Shown here in pieces: positions 24,553 to 32,383 of a stretch of 43,918 bases of DNA. Position 1 is the stretch's first letter, and each line of letters begins with the position of its first letter. The notes under the pieces were generated by a model that saw only the letters and a program-made list of their open reading frames with translations, made no database searches and was not told where the DNA came from. Source of the stretch: Bradyrhizobium liaoningense (GTDB lineage Bacteria; Pseudomonadota; Alphaproteobacteria; Rhizobiales; Xanthobacteraceae). The position numbers and the translations under genes were made by a program. The stretch is from the NCBI RefSeq assembly GCF_018130955.1, contig NZ_JAFCJM010000057.1, forward strand, positions 1 through 43,918. Reading direction: 5' to 3'.

Positions 24553-25530
24553 ATGAAAAAAGCCCAGCTTGCTAACGGTCTCGACGTCAGCGCAATCGGC
24601 CTCGGCTCGGCGCCACTCGGCGGCCTGTTTTCAGCCGTCAGCGATGCCGACTCGGAAGCCACCATCGCAAAGGCCTGGTCGCTCGGCGTGCGCTTCTTCG
24701 ACACCGCGCCGCTCTACGGCTTTGGCCTCGCCGAGCGCCGCCTCGGCGCTTTCCTGCGCCAGCAGAAGCGCGACTCCTTTGCGATCTCGACCAAGGTCGG
24801 CCGGCTGCTGCGCCCCGAGGCCAACTCGGGCGAAGACGATCACTACAAGGGCGCGCCGGCGCTCCGGCCGCAATTCGATTTCAGCTACGACGGCGTGATG
24901 CGCTCGGTCGAGGAAAGTCTCGAGCGCCTCGGGCTCGATCGCGTCGACGTGCTCCTCGTGCACGATCCCGACGATCACTATGACGACGCCGTCAACGGCG
25001 CCTTCCGCGCGCTGATGCGCCTGCGCGACGATGGCACCGTCAAGGCGATCGGGTCCGGCATGAACCAGTCCGAAATGCTCACGCGTTTCGCGGAAATCCT
25101 GCCGGTCGACTGCTTCCTGCTTGCGGGACGCTACACGCTGCTCGACCAGGGCGCGCTGACCGCGCTATTCCCGATCTGCCGCGCAAAGAACATCGGCATT
25201 TTGCTCGGCGGCATCTACAACAGCGGCATCCTTGCCAATCCGCATACCAGTGCGAAGTTCAATTACCAGGATGCCGACGCTGCGCTCGTCGCCCGCGCGC
25301 TGGAGCTGGAGGCGCTGTGCAAGAAGCACGGCACCGAGCTCAAGGCCGCCGCGGTGCAGTTCTGCATGGCCCATCCCGCGGTGACGGTCGCAGTTCAGGG
25401 CGCGCGTACGGCCGCCGAGGTCTCCGAGAACATCGCGATGGCCGAACTGCCGGTGCCGCAGGCCTTCTGGCAGGAGCTGCGCGCGCGCAAGCTGGTGGAT
25501 GCGAACGCGCCGCTGCCGGGCGGAGCCTGA
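24553..25530 (+). CDS. Aldo/keto reductase, aldose dehydrogenase-like
   Basis: 325 aa TIM barrel. The catalytic tetrad is D50, Y55 (FFDTAPLYG), K81 (STKVG) and H137 (VLLVHDPDD). The layout and the LYGFGLAERRLGAFL segment match the D-threo-aldose/L-fucose 1-dehydrogenase group, which oxidise aldoses to lactones with NAD(P)+. The following gene is a probable lactonase, which supports that role. The start is poor in Shine-Dalgarno signal and follows an A-rich stretch. Confidence 0.87.
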   Translation: MKKAQLANGLDVSAIGLGSAPLGGLFSAVSDADSEATIAKAWSLGVRFFDTAPLYGFGLAERRLGAFLRQQKRDSFAISTKVGRLLRPEANSGEDDHYKGAPALRPQFDFSYDGVMRSVEESLERLGLDRVDVLLVHDPDDHYDDAVNGAFRALMRLRDDGTVKAIGSGMNQSEMLTRFAEILPVDCFLLAGRYTLLDQGALTALFPICRAKNIGILLGGIYNSGILANPHTSAKFNYQDADAALVARALELEALCKKHGTELKAAAVQFCMAHPAVTVAVQGARTAAEVSENIAMAELPVPQAFWQELRARKLVDANAPLPGGA

Positions 25531-25531
25531 C

Positions 25532-26386
25532 ATGATGATCGACGGCCATCAGCATTTTTGGGATCCGGCGCGCGCCGACTATCCCTGGATGGAGGCGGCC
25601 GAACTCGCGCCGATCCGCCGTGCCTTTGCGCCCGCCGATCTCGCGCCGCTGCTCCGTGCCAACGGCATCGATGCCAGCATCGTCGTGCAATGCCGCTCGT
25701 CGATCGAGGAGACCGAGGAATTTTTGCGCCTCGCCGATGCCACGCCCTTCGTGATCGGTGTCGTCGGCTGGGCGGACTTGACGGACGGCGATCTCGACGT
25801 GACGCTCGGCCGGCTGCGTGACTCACCCGGCGGTGCAAAGCTGGTCGGCATCCGTCATCAGGTGCACGACGAGGCCGATCCCGACTGGTTGCTGCGCGAG
25901 GACGTGCAGCGCGGCCTGACGGCGGTGTTCGCGCACGATCTCGCCTACGATTTTCTGGTGCGCACGCGCGAGCTTCCGGCCGCCATCGCAACCGCGCAGG
26001 CCTTTCCGCGCGCACGTTTCGTGCTCGACCACGTTGCAAAACCGCCGATCGCCGACGGTTTTAGCCGCGACTGGGCTGACCTGCTCGCAGCGCTCGCGAC
26101 TTGCGGCAATGTCTGGTGCAAGATCTCCGGCCTTGCCACCGAGGCCAAGTGGGACGATTGGGACGCGGAGCGCCTGTTTCCCTACGTCGAGCACGCCGCA
26201 AAATGTTTTGGCGAGGACCGCCTGATCTTCGGCTCGGACTGGCCGGTGTGCCTGCTTGCCGGCAGCTACGCCGAGATCAAGGGCGCGCTTGAGGCGTGCC
26301 TTGCGCGGCTTGGCAGCAATGTCTACGAGAAGGCCCGTGGTCGCAATGCCCGCGATGCTTACCTTCTCGCAAAGCCAGGACGCTGA
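25532..26386 (+). CDS. Amidohydrolase, sugar lactonase-like
   Basis: 284 aa. It begins MMIDGHQHFWDPARADYPW (HxH metal motif), continues with GIRHQVHDEAD, FVLDHVAKPPI and VWCKISG, and ends with the metal Asp in LIFGSDWPV. This is the amidohydrolase-2 branch that contains L-fuconolactone and L-rhamnonolactone hydrolases. It starts one base after the reductase stop, so lactone produced there is its likely substrate. Confidence 0.88.
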   Translation: MMIDGHQHFWDPARADYPWMEAAELAPIRRAFAPADLAPLLRANGIDASIVVQCRSSIEETEEFLRLADATPFVIGVVGWADLTDGDLDVTLGRLRDSPGGAKLVGIRHQVHDEADPDWLLREDVQRGLTAVFAHDLAYDFLVRTRELPAAIATAQAFPRARFVLDHVAKPPIADGFSRDWADLLAALATCGNVWCKISGLATEAKWDDWDAERLFPYVEHAAKCFGEDRLIFGSDWPVCLLAGSYAEIKGALEACLARLGSNVYEKARGRNARDAYLLAKPGR

Positions 26387-26558
26387 GCGCGACAACCAGC
26401 CCGTGCACCGTGGTTCATTGCCGGCAACTCTCGGCTGTGGTTGCGCCGGCATGAGCATGCGTATCGGGGCAGGCCGACATTTTTCTCAGGAATCCTGAAC
26501 CCTTTTTGCTTCGGTGAGGCTCTTGTCAGGTGTGAACGCCTCATCGAAAGGATCATGA

Positions 26559-26789
26559 ATGTTCTACCGGAAGAACCTCCCTGCCTGGGAAAGGATTGCG
26601 CGTCTGGTCGCTGCGGCGGCGATGGGCGTATGTGCGGCCCGTTTTTGGGGCACGCCCGTCGGCTATCTCTGGGCCGTGCTTGCCATTCCCATGGCGCTGA
26701 CGTCCGTGGTCGGCTTCTGTCCCATGTGCGCCTTGGCCGGCCGAAGGATTCGGGCAAAGAGCGAGCTGCAAGCTCAAGGACCGGAATGA
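26559..26789 (+). CDS. DUF2892-like membrane protein, CPMC motif
   Basis: 76 aa with two hydrophobic segments (about 14-28 and 34-54). It starts MFYRKNLPAWERIARL, the typical opening of the DUF2892/YgaP transmembrane family. A VGFCPMCALAG motif (C54, C57) follows the second helix, and the tail is basic and polar. A CxxC at a membrane edge could be redox-active or bind a metal. Its stop overlaps the sigma factor start (ATGA), so translation is coupled. Confidence 0.8.
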   Translation: MFYRKNLPAWERIARLVAAAAMGVCAARFWGTPVGYLWAVLAIPMALTSVVGFCPMCALAGRRIRAKSELQAQGPE

Positions 26790-27292
26790 CCTCCCGGATC
26801 GAGCACGGACTGCTTGAGGCGGCAAGGCGGGGCGACGAGCAAGCGCTTGCTCGTCTGCTCGATGCCTGCCAGCCAGATTTGCGCCGCTACGCCCGACGCA
26901 ACTGCGCAACGGAAGACGTGGAGGAGGCGATCCAGGATGCCCTGCTCATCCTGTATCGCCGCCTGGGGGCCTTGCGCACGATCGCCAGCTTTTCGGGGTG
27001 GCTCTTTCAGATCGTCAAGCGAGCCTGCCTGCGCAGATTTCAGAGGCGAAAATCTGAAGGATTGAGTGGGGACGACCAACACCAACCGGAGGAATCCCTG
27101 GACATCGACCTGCGGCTGGACCTTTGCCGCTCGATCGCGATGCTGCCCGAACTCTATCGAGAAGTCGTCATCCTGCGTGACGTCAAGGGACTGAGCGCTG
27201 AAGAGACCGCCAGCGAGCTCGGTACGTCGGTCGAGGCCGCCAAGAGCCGACTGCACCGCGCTCGTTATCTGATACGCCAATCCCTTGCATAA
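26786..27292 (+). CDS. ECF-type RNA polymerase sigma factor
   Basis: 168 aa. Region 2 covers about 15-75 (LLDACQPDLRRYARRN, EDVEEAIQDALLILYRRL, FSGWLFQIVKRACLRRF) and region 4 about 110-165 (LPELYREVVILRDVKGLSAEETASELGTS with VEAAKSRLHRARYL). No region 1.1 or 3 is present. The usual ZAS-type anti-sigma gene is missing; instead two small CPMC membrane proteins flank it, one overlapping each end or nearly so. They are candidates for the regulatory partner, but this is inference. Confidence 0.9.
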   Translation: MTSRIEHGLLEAARRGDEQALARLLDACQPDLRRYARRNCATEDVEEAIQDALLILYRRLGALRTIASFSGWLFQIVKRACLRRFQRRKSEGLSGDDQHQPEESLDIDLRLDLCRSIAMLPELYREVVILRDVKGLSAEETASELGTSVEAAKSRLHRARYLIRQSLA

Positions 27293-27302
27293 AGAGGCCC
27301 AA

Positions 27303-27536
27303 TTGACCTTCGGTAGTCGTCGTATTTCCGTTCATCTTCTCAGAGGCGTGGGTGGTTTCCTTGCGCTTGGCGCAGCGCTCGCGACCATGAATACGACTCT
27401 TTGGCCGTCCCTCGTTCTGCTTCCCGTGTCCCTCTATCTGCTTCGGGGGTGTCCGATGTGCTGGACAATCGGTCTGTTCGAAACCTTGGCCATGCGTTTT
27501 CATCAGCGATTGGCGGGTGGGGAAGAACGAAACTGA
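27303..27536 (+). CDS. Small membrane protein with CPMC motif
   Basis: 77 aa from TTG 27303, which has AAGAGG 5 bases upstream; TTG 27285 inside the sigma gene is an alternative. Two hydrophobic segments (about 12-27 and 34-47) lead to RGCPMCWTIGLFET (C50, C53) and a polar C-terminus. The same CPMC follows the second helix in the gene before the sigma factor, but the rest is hardly alike. It is probably a diverged DUF2892 relative and the last gene of the three-gene unit. Confidence 0.7.
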   Translation: MTFGSRRISVHLLRGVGGFLALGAALATMNTTLWPSLVLLPVSLYLLRGCPMCWTIGLFETLAMRFHQRLAGGEERN

Positions 27537-27780
27537 GGTCCTCCCATTGGCGTCTCTTTGGTCGGCTTCGTGTCACCCTCTCCCACGAGGGAAAAGGGGA
27601 AGGAAGCGCGCCTTTTGCGCCGGAGCCGCCGATTTTCTCGACGTGTCAAGCGCTTCACAGGATTCACAGGGCATCACGCCGGAAATCAGCGGCTACTGTG
27701 CATGGGGTTGTTTTCGATGTTTTGGTCGGAGCCAACTCTTATCCTCCCCTGGAGGGGAGGGCGCGCTGCGCATTGTTGTG
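27537..27780. other. Gene-free stretch with repeat fragments
   Basis: No gene is supported here. It holds a partial family C arm (CCCTCTCCCACGAGGGAAAAGGGGAAG near 27579), a GATTCACAGG-type direct repeat (TTCACAGGATTCACAGG near 27655) and a CCTCCCCTGGAGGGGAGGG hairpin near 27743. It separates the sigma factor unit from the next family C copy. Confidence 0.5.
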
Positions 27781-27940
27781 CCCTCGCCCCTTGTGGGAGA
27801 GGGCAGCTCCGCCGGGAGACACGAGCTCATTGGGGTGAGGAGTCTGCCTCCGCGACGACTCTCGCTCGTACTGTCATCCGCGGATGGAGACCCCTCATCC
27901 GGCGCTTCGCGCGCCACCTTCTCCCACAAGGGGAGAAGGA
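27781..27940. repeat. Interspersed palindrome, family C, copy 4
   Basis: Outer sequences CCCTCGCCCCTTGTGGGAGA and TCTCCCACAAGGGGAGAAGG, with GGGGTGAGGAGT/ACCCCTCATCC inside. It ends about 20 bases from the convergent NTF2-like gene. Confidence 0.8.
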
Positions 27941-27961
27941 AGGCCGATGCCGATCCCTACC

Positions 27962-28327
27962 TCACGCTCCGGCGGGCACCTGATCGAGAAAGCCGGTGAT
28001 GCTCTTGATGCGGCCATCGCTCAGCACGGCGAAATCGGTGCCCTTGATCGGGCTGTCGACGCCGTCGGGACCGAGACCCCAGCTAAAGCGCACATGGTCG
28101 CCAAAACCGTTGGGCTCGCCGATCAACTTGAAGCGGAAATCGGGAAAGCGCTGCTGCACGCCCGCGATCAGCGCATCGACGCCGGCATGGCCGTCGCCCT
28201 TCATCAGCGGATCGACATAGCTCGCATCCGCGGTCCAGTCGCGGCTCAGCATGTCGCGGCGGCGGCTTTCGGTGCGCTCGTTCCAGAGGTCGATGTAGCG
28301 GCGGGCGATTGTCGTGACGTCGGTCAT
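27962..28327 (-). CDS. NTF2-like (SnoaL-type) protein
   Basis: 121 aa with the cone-shaped NTF2 pattern: an N-terminal helix (TTIARRYIDLWNERTESRRRDML), YVDPLMKGDGHAGVDALIAGVQQRFPDFRFKLIGEP and a final strand pair (GTDFAVLSDGRIKSITGFLD). It may be a hydrolase, isomerase or ligand-binding protein; no catalytic set can be named. GGAGAGCACC lies before the ATG. It follows the RidA gene by about 110 bases across a strong palindrome. Confidence 0.83.
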   Translation of the reverse strand: MTDVTTIARRYIDLWNERTESRRRDMLSRDWTADASYVDPLMKGDGHAGVDALIAGVQQRFPDFRFKLIGEPNGFGDHVRFSWGLGPDGVDSPIKGTDFAVLSDGRIKSITGFLDQVPAGA

Positions 28328-28381
28328 GGTGCTCTCCTTCGATGGCGCCGTTTGCTTCGGCTGACCGTCACTATCGAAGGT

Positions 28382-28426
28382 TCACGCGCGCTGATCGATT
28401 ACCTCGGAGGTTATCAGCGCGCGTGA
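28382..28426. repeat. Long perfect inverted repeat between ridA-like and NTF2-like genes
   Basis: The 14-bp arms TCACGCGCGCTGAT and ATCAGCGCGCGTGA are perfect. The 17-nt spacer contains a second small palindrome (ACCTCGGAGGT). No T-run follows on either strand. It could be an operator, a factor-independent terminator of an unusual type, or a repeat. Confidence 0.75.
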
Positions 28427-28438
28427 TTTCCTTGGACA

Positions 28439-28789
28439 TTACTTCGCCGCGACCACCATGATCTCGACCGTGTACTGCGGCGCCGCCAGCTTGGCTTCGA
28501 CGGTGGCGCGCGCAGGCGTGTTGCCGGGCGACACCCAGGCGTCCCACACCGCGTTCATCTCGCCAAAGGTCTTCATGTCGGTGATGTAGATCGTCGCCGA
28601 GAGCAGCTTCGACTTGTCGGTGCCGGCCTTGGCGAGATGGCCGTCGATGGTGGCGAGGATATCCTGGGTCTGCTTCGTCACGCTCTCGCCGGCGGCGTTG
28701 CTGGCGACGACGCCGGCAAGATAGACAGTGTTGCCGTGGACGACGACCTGGCTCATGCGCGGGCCGGTTTCGAAACGCTGGATGCTCAT
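28439..28789 (-). CDS. RidA-family protein
   Basis: 116 aa, close to the 110-130 of YjgF/YER057c/UK114 proteins. It starts MSIQRFETGPRMSQVVVHGNTVYLAG and has the DILATIDGHLAKAGTDKSKLLSATIYI helix-strand core and the ARATVEAKLAAP segment with the conserved Arg that binds substrate carboxylate. The family removes reactive enamine/imine intermediates made by PLP enzymes. GGAGATCCCG precedes the ATG. The substrate range cannot be told from sequence. Confidence 0.9.
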   Translation of the reverse strand: MSIQRFETGPRMSQVVVHGNTVYLAGVVASNAAGESVTKQTQDILATIDGHLAKAGTDKSKLLSATIYITDMKTFGEMNAVWDAWVSPGNTPARATVEAKLAAPQYTVEIMVVAAK

Positions 28790-28911
28790 CGGGATCTCCT
28801 GATTGAATGGCGGCACTGTCTAGCGCAGCGCCTCGTGCTCCGCCACCCCGTTCAGAGCAGGCCGCGAACCTCGCCGCGCATGTCTGCAGCATCGCAACGG
28901 CCGCATCATGC

Positions 28912-30567
28912 TCACACCGCCTTCGCCGCCGCGCGTCCTGCGTTGCGGCCCGAGAACAGGCAGCCGCCGAGAAACGTGCCTTCCAGCGAGCGATAGCCAT
29001 GCACGCCGCCGCCGCCGAAGCCGGCGGCCTCGCCGACTGCATAGAGCCCCGGAATGAGCTGACCGCCATTGCCGAATACGCGGGAGTCGAGGTCGGTCTC
29101 AAAACCGCCGAGCGTCTTGCGGGTGAGGATGTTGAGCTTGACCGCGATCAGCGGCCCGTGCGCGGGATCGAGGATGCGATGCGGGGCGGCGGTGCGGATC
29201 AGCCTGTCGCCGATATAGCGGCGCGCATTGTGGATGTTCATCACCTGCGCGTCCTTGACGTAAGGGTTGGCGATCTCGCGATCACGCGCCTCGATCTGGG
29301 CCTTGATGTGGTCGAGCTTCAACAGATCGCTGCCGGCGAGCTTGTTCATGGCCGCCACGAGGTCGTCGAGCCGGTCGCGCACGATGAAGTCGACGCCGTG
29401 CTGCTTGAACGCCTCCACCGGCGCCGGCGCGCCCTTGTTGGTGGCGCGCTTCACCGTCATGCGCCAGCTCTTGCCGGTGAGATCCGGATTCTGCTCCGAG
29501 CCGGACAGCGCAAATTCCTTCTTGATGATGCTCTGCGTCAGCACGAACCAGGAATATTCGTAGCCGGTCGACATGATGTATTTGAGCTGGCCGAGCGTGT
29601 CGGAGCCGGGAAACAGCGGCGTCGGCAGCCGTGCGCCCGTGGCGTCGAACCACATCGAGGAGGGGCCGGGCAGAATGCGGATGCCGTGGCGCGGCCAGAT
29701 CGGATTCCAGTTCTGGATGCCCTCGACATAATGCCACATGCGGTCGCGGTTGATCAGCCGCGCGCCGGCACTTTCCGTGATGCCGATCATGCGGCCGTCG
29801 ACATGCTCGGGCACGCCGGAGATCATGAACTTTGGCGGCGTGCCGAGCCGCTCCGGCCAGTTCTGCCGCACGAGATCATGATTGCCGCCGATGCCGCCGG
29901 AGGCGACGATCACGGCCTGCGCCTTCAGCGTGAACTCGCCGACCGTCTTGCGCGAAGTGCTTTTGCCGCGCTCGACATTGTCGGGCTCGAGGATCGCGCC
30001 GCTCACGCCATCGACGGTGCCGTTGGTGATCGACAGCGCATCGACGCGATGGCGGAACTTGAAGATCAGCTTTCCGCTCTTGGCGGCCTCGCGCGCGCGC
30101 CGCTCGAACGGCTCGACGATGCCGGGCCCGGTGCCCCAGGTGACGTGGAAGCGCGGCACCGAATTGCCGTGCCCCATCGCGTCATAGCCGCCGCGCTCGG
30201 CCCAGCCGACCACCGGAAAGATGCGATGGCCCATCGCGCGCAGCCAGGATCGCTTCTCGCCGGCGGCGAAGGCGACATAGGCCTCCGCCCATTTGCGCGG
30301 CCAGTGATCCTCGTCGCGGTCGAAGCCGGCGGTGCCGAGCCAGTCCTGCATCGCGAGGTCGAAGGAGTCCTTGATGCCGAGCCGGCGCTGCTCCGGCGAA
30401 TCGACCATGAACAATCCGCCGAACGACCAGAACGCCTGGCCGCCGATTGACTGCTCGCCCTCCTGGTCGACGACGATCACGCGCTTGCCGGCATCGGCAA
30501 TCTCGGTTGCGGCGACCAGCCCCGCCAGTCCCGCGCCGACGACAATGACGTCCGCTTGCTCTGCCAT
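28912..30567 (-). CDS. FAD-dependent dehydrogenase (KstD/fumarate reductase-like)
   Basis: 551 aa. The N-terminal Rossmann motif is VIVVGAGLAGLVAATEIADAG, followed by VIVVDQE (the ribose-binding acid) and GGQAFWSFGG. The large middle domain includes ILPGPSSMWFDATG and the GGIGGN segment, and the C-terminal FAD-contact region is GVHGYRSLEGTFLGGCLFSGRNAGRAAA. It belongs to the FAD_binding_2 dehydrogenases that act on steroids or short dicarboxylates; the substrate is open. The start at 30567 follows a GGGGGGGAA stretch. An upstream ATG at 30681 is not favoured. Confidence 0.88.
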   Translation of the reverse strand: MAEQADVIVVGAGLAGLVAATEIADAGKRVIVVDQEGEQSIGGQAFWSFGGLFMVDSPEQRRLGIKDSFDLAMQDWLGTAGFDRDEDHWPRKWAEAYVAFAAGEKRSWLRAMGHRIFPVVGWAERGGYDAMGHGNSVPRFHVTWGTGPGIVEPFERRAREAAKSGKLIFKFRHRVDALSITNGTVDGVSGAILEPDNVERGKSTSRKTVGEFTLKAQAVIVASGGIGGNHDLVRQNWPERLGTPPKFMISGVPEHVDGRMIGITESAGARLINRDRMWHYVEGIQNWNPIWPRHGIRILPGPSSMWFDATGARLPTPLFPGSDTLGQLKYIMSTGYEYSWFVLTQSIIKKEFALSGSEQNPDLTGKSWRMTVKRATNKGAPAPVEAFKQHGVDFIVRDRLDDLVAAMNKLAGSDLLKLDHIKAQIEARDREIANPYVKDAQVMNIHNARRYIGDRLIRTAAPHRILDPAHGPLIAVKLNILTRKTLGGFETDLDSRVFGNGGQLIPGLYAVGEAAGFGGGGVHGYRSLEGTFLGGCLFSGRNAGRAAAKAV

Positions 30568-30821
30568 TGAGTTCCCCCCCCTGTATTCATCCGGATTGAA
30601 GCCAGCCGCCGTCGCTGAGATCAAGGGTGCCGGGCGTAAGAGCCCGTTAACTTGTTCCACTTTGGGATAGAGACCGGCCAAGTGCAGCGCGGGCGCAACA
30701 CCGGATTTGAATTTGTTTTGAGCGAGCTCGCGTGCCTAGACAAAACCACAGAGACGACGGACCTTAGTATCGGTCTTGCATCACCTGACACGCGGATTCG
30801 AATTCGACTGGGGCGGGGGAC

Positions 30822-31343
30822 ATGAAGGTTCTGACGGGGTTGCTCGCGTTGGTGCTCTTGCTCGCGGGTATGGGGGTGTCTCACGCCGTGGTCCGGATCG
30901 CGGATGATCGCGGCGGCAGGATCGGTACCTATGTCGACAGATACCAGGACCTGCGTCAGTCCGGTGAGACCGTCATCATCGACGGGCTCTGCGCCTCGGC
31001 CTGCACCATTGTTCTCGGCGCCATCCCGTCTGACCGTATTTGCGTGACGTCGCATGCAACGCTCGGGTTCCACGCCGCGTGGGATTTCGGCTCCAACGGC
31101 CGGGCGGTGACCAATCCCGAAGCCACCCACATGCTGTATTCGATGTATCCGTCGCAGGTGAAGCGGTGGATCGCACACCGCGGCGGCCTCACCCCGCGCA
31201 TGATCTTCCTCAGGGGCAAGCAGCTCCAGTCCATGTACAAGCCCTGCTACCTGGACGCGCAGGCCTCGACCAACCGACCGTCGCGCCGGGCTCTTCCGCA
31301 AACGGAACAGCTCGAGTCCGCCCGGGGTCAGCTGCTTCACTGA
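30822..31343 (+). CDS. Periplasmic COG3904-like protein
   Basis: 173 aa. Signal peptide MKVLTGLLALVLLLAGMGVSHA. The mature part starts VVRIADDRGGRIGTYVDRY and has DGLCASACTIVLGAI (with a Ser-Ala-Cys-Thr segment), a TLGFHAAWDF segment and a C-terminal stretch with KPCYLDA. The layout recalls ClpP-crotonase-like periplasmic proteins of COG3904, where SACT would supply the Ser. This is a family-level guess; no protease activity is proven. GGGCGGGGGAC precedes the ATG. It is transcribed away from the FAD dehydrogenase. Confidence 0.75.
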   Translation: MKVLTGLLALVLLLAGMGVSHAVVRIADDRGGRIGTYVDRYQDLRQSGETVIIDGLCASACTIVLGAIPSDRICVTSHATLGFHAAWDFGSNGRAVTNPEATHMLYSMYPSQVKRWIAHRGGLTPRMIFLRGKQLQSMYKPCYLDAQASTNRPSRRALPQTEQLESARGQLLH

Positions 31344-31477
31344 TATCACCCTGATCCCGGGGCAGGCGTTCCCTGGCCTGCCAGCAGCGCCGTGGCCTGC
31401 CGGCAGCGCTTGCCCAGGCGCAAGCCTGCGCCTATTTGAAGGGCAGGGAACCGGCGCGTATCGCCCCGGTCATTGTC

Positions 31478-31672
31478 ATGGCACAACCACTGCAATCAGC
31501 GCATCCGGTATCGGACAATTCGCCCACTGCCGGCAGGACGCCGTCCGTGCTGCTATTTGCGGGCGCAGGGCTTGGCGGTCTCGCCGTGCTCGCCACGCTG
31601 GCGCTGTGGTTCCACTACGGCACCCAGGTGTTCTTCGAAACGATCAGGGCCGGCCTGTCCGCCTGCTTCTGA
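31478..31672 (+). CDS. Small single-pass membrane protein
   Basis: 64 aa from ATG 31478 (TTG 31436 is an alternative). A polar N-terminus is followed by one long hydrophobic segment (LLFAGAGLGGLAVLATLALWF) and FHYGTQVFFETIRAGLSACF. It is 25 bases before the SCO gene. Its size and position suggest a small assembly or accessory protein for a respiratory oxidase, but no family is recognised. Confidence 0.6.
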   Translation: MAQPLQSAHPVSDNSPTAGRTPSVLLFAGAGLGGLAVLATLALWFHYGTQVFFETIRAGLSACF

Positions 31673-31697
31673 TCCGTAAAACGGGATTTCATCCACG

Positions 31698-32288
31698 ATG
31701 AGCCGGACTGCCCGCCCGCTGGTGATCGCAACCGCCTTCGCCGCAAGCCTCGTCGTCGGGCTGCTCCTGATGTTCTGGGCCATGGGCGGCGTGCGCAATG
31801 TCGCCCAACCGGCGGCGATCGGCGGCCCGTTCCAGCTCACCGACCAGAACGGCAAGACAGTCACCGACAAGGACCTCAAGGGCAAGCCGACCCTGATCTT
31901 CTTCGGCTACACCCACTGCCCCGACGTCTGCCCGACCTCGCTGTTCGAGATCTCCGAGGTCATGCGCGCGCTCGGCAAGGATGCGGGTCGCGTGAATGCC
32001 GTTTTCATGTCGGTCGACCCCGAGCGCGACACGCCCGCGGTCATGAAGGACTACCTGTCGAGCTTCGATCCGCATCTGGAGGGCCTCTCCGGCGATCTGG
32101 CGGAGGTGGAGAAGGTGATCAAGTCCTACCGGGTCTATGCCAAGAAGATCCCGGGCAAGGACGGCGACTACACCATGGATCACACCGCGCTGGTCTATCT
32201 GATGGACCGCGAGGGCCGGTTCGTCTCGCCCTTCAACCTCAAGCGGACCCCCGAGGAAGCCGCCAGCGACCTGAAGCGCTACCTCTAA
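31698..32288 (+). CDS. SCO1/SenC-family copper chaperone
   Basis: 196 aa. One N-terminal membrane anchor (about 8-28) and a thioredoxin-like periplasmic domain. The copper ligands C74, C78 (THCPDVCPT) and H162 (MDHTALVYL) are all present, as is FMSVDPERDTP. SCO proteins deliver copper to the CuA site of cytochrome c oxidase or act as thiol reductases. No oxidase genes are in the window. Confidence 0.93.
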   Translation: MSRTARPLVIATAFAASLVVGLLLMFWAMGGVRNVAQPAAIGGPFQLTDQNGKTVTDKDLKGKPTLIFFGYTHCPDVCPTSLFEISEVMRALGKDAGRVNAVFMSVDPERDTPAVMKDYLSSFDPHLEGLSGDLAEVEKVIKSYRVYAKKIPGKDGDYTMDHTALVYLMDREGRFVSPFNLKRTPEEAASDLKRYL

Positions 32289-32383
32289 CGGCCTTGGGCT
32301 GGGCTCCGAAACGGCGCTCGCGTTCCCGGCGGGATGGGCTATAAGGCCATCCAATTCCAACGAAATCCCGCTAGTCTCCGCCG

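Noticed and set aside
28382..28426. Ordinary intrinsic terminator after the RidA gene
   Set aside because: The stem is strong, but neither side has a T-run and the loop contains a second palindrome, so it was listed as a repeat of unknown role.
31478..31672. The small protein before SCO as a cytochrome oxidase subunit IV
   Set aside because: It has one membrane segment and no recognisable subunit motif; oxidase genes are absent from the window.
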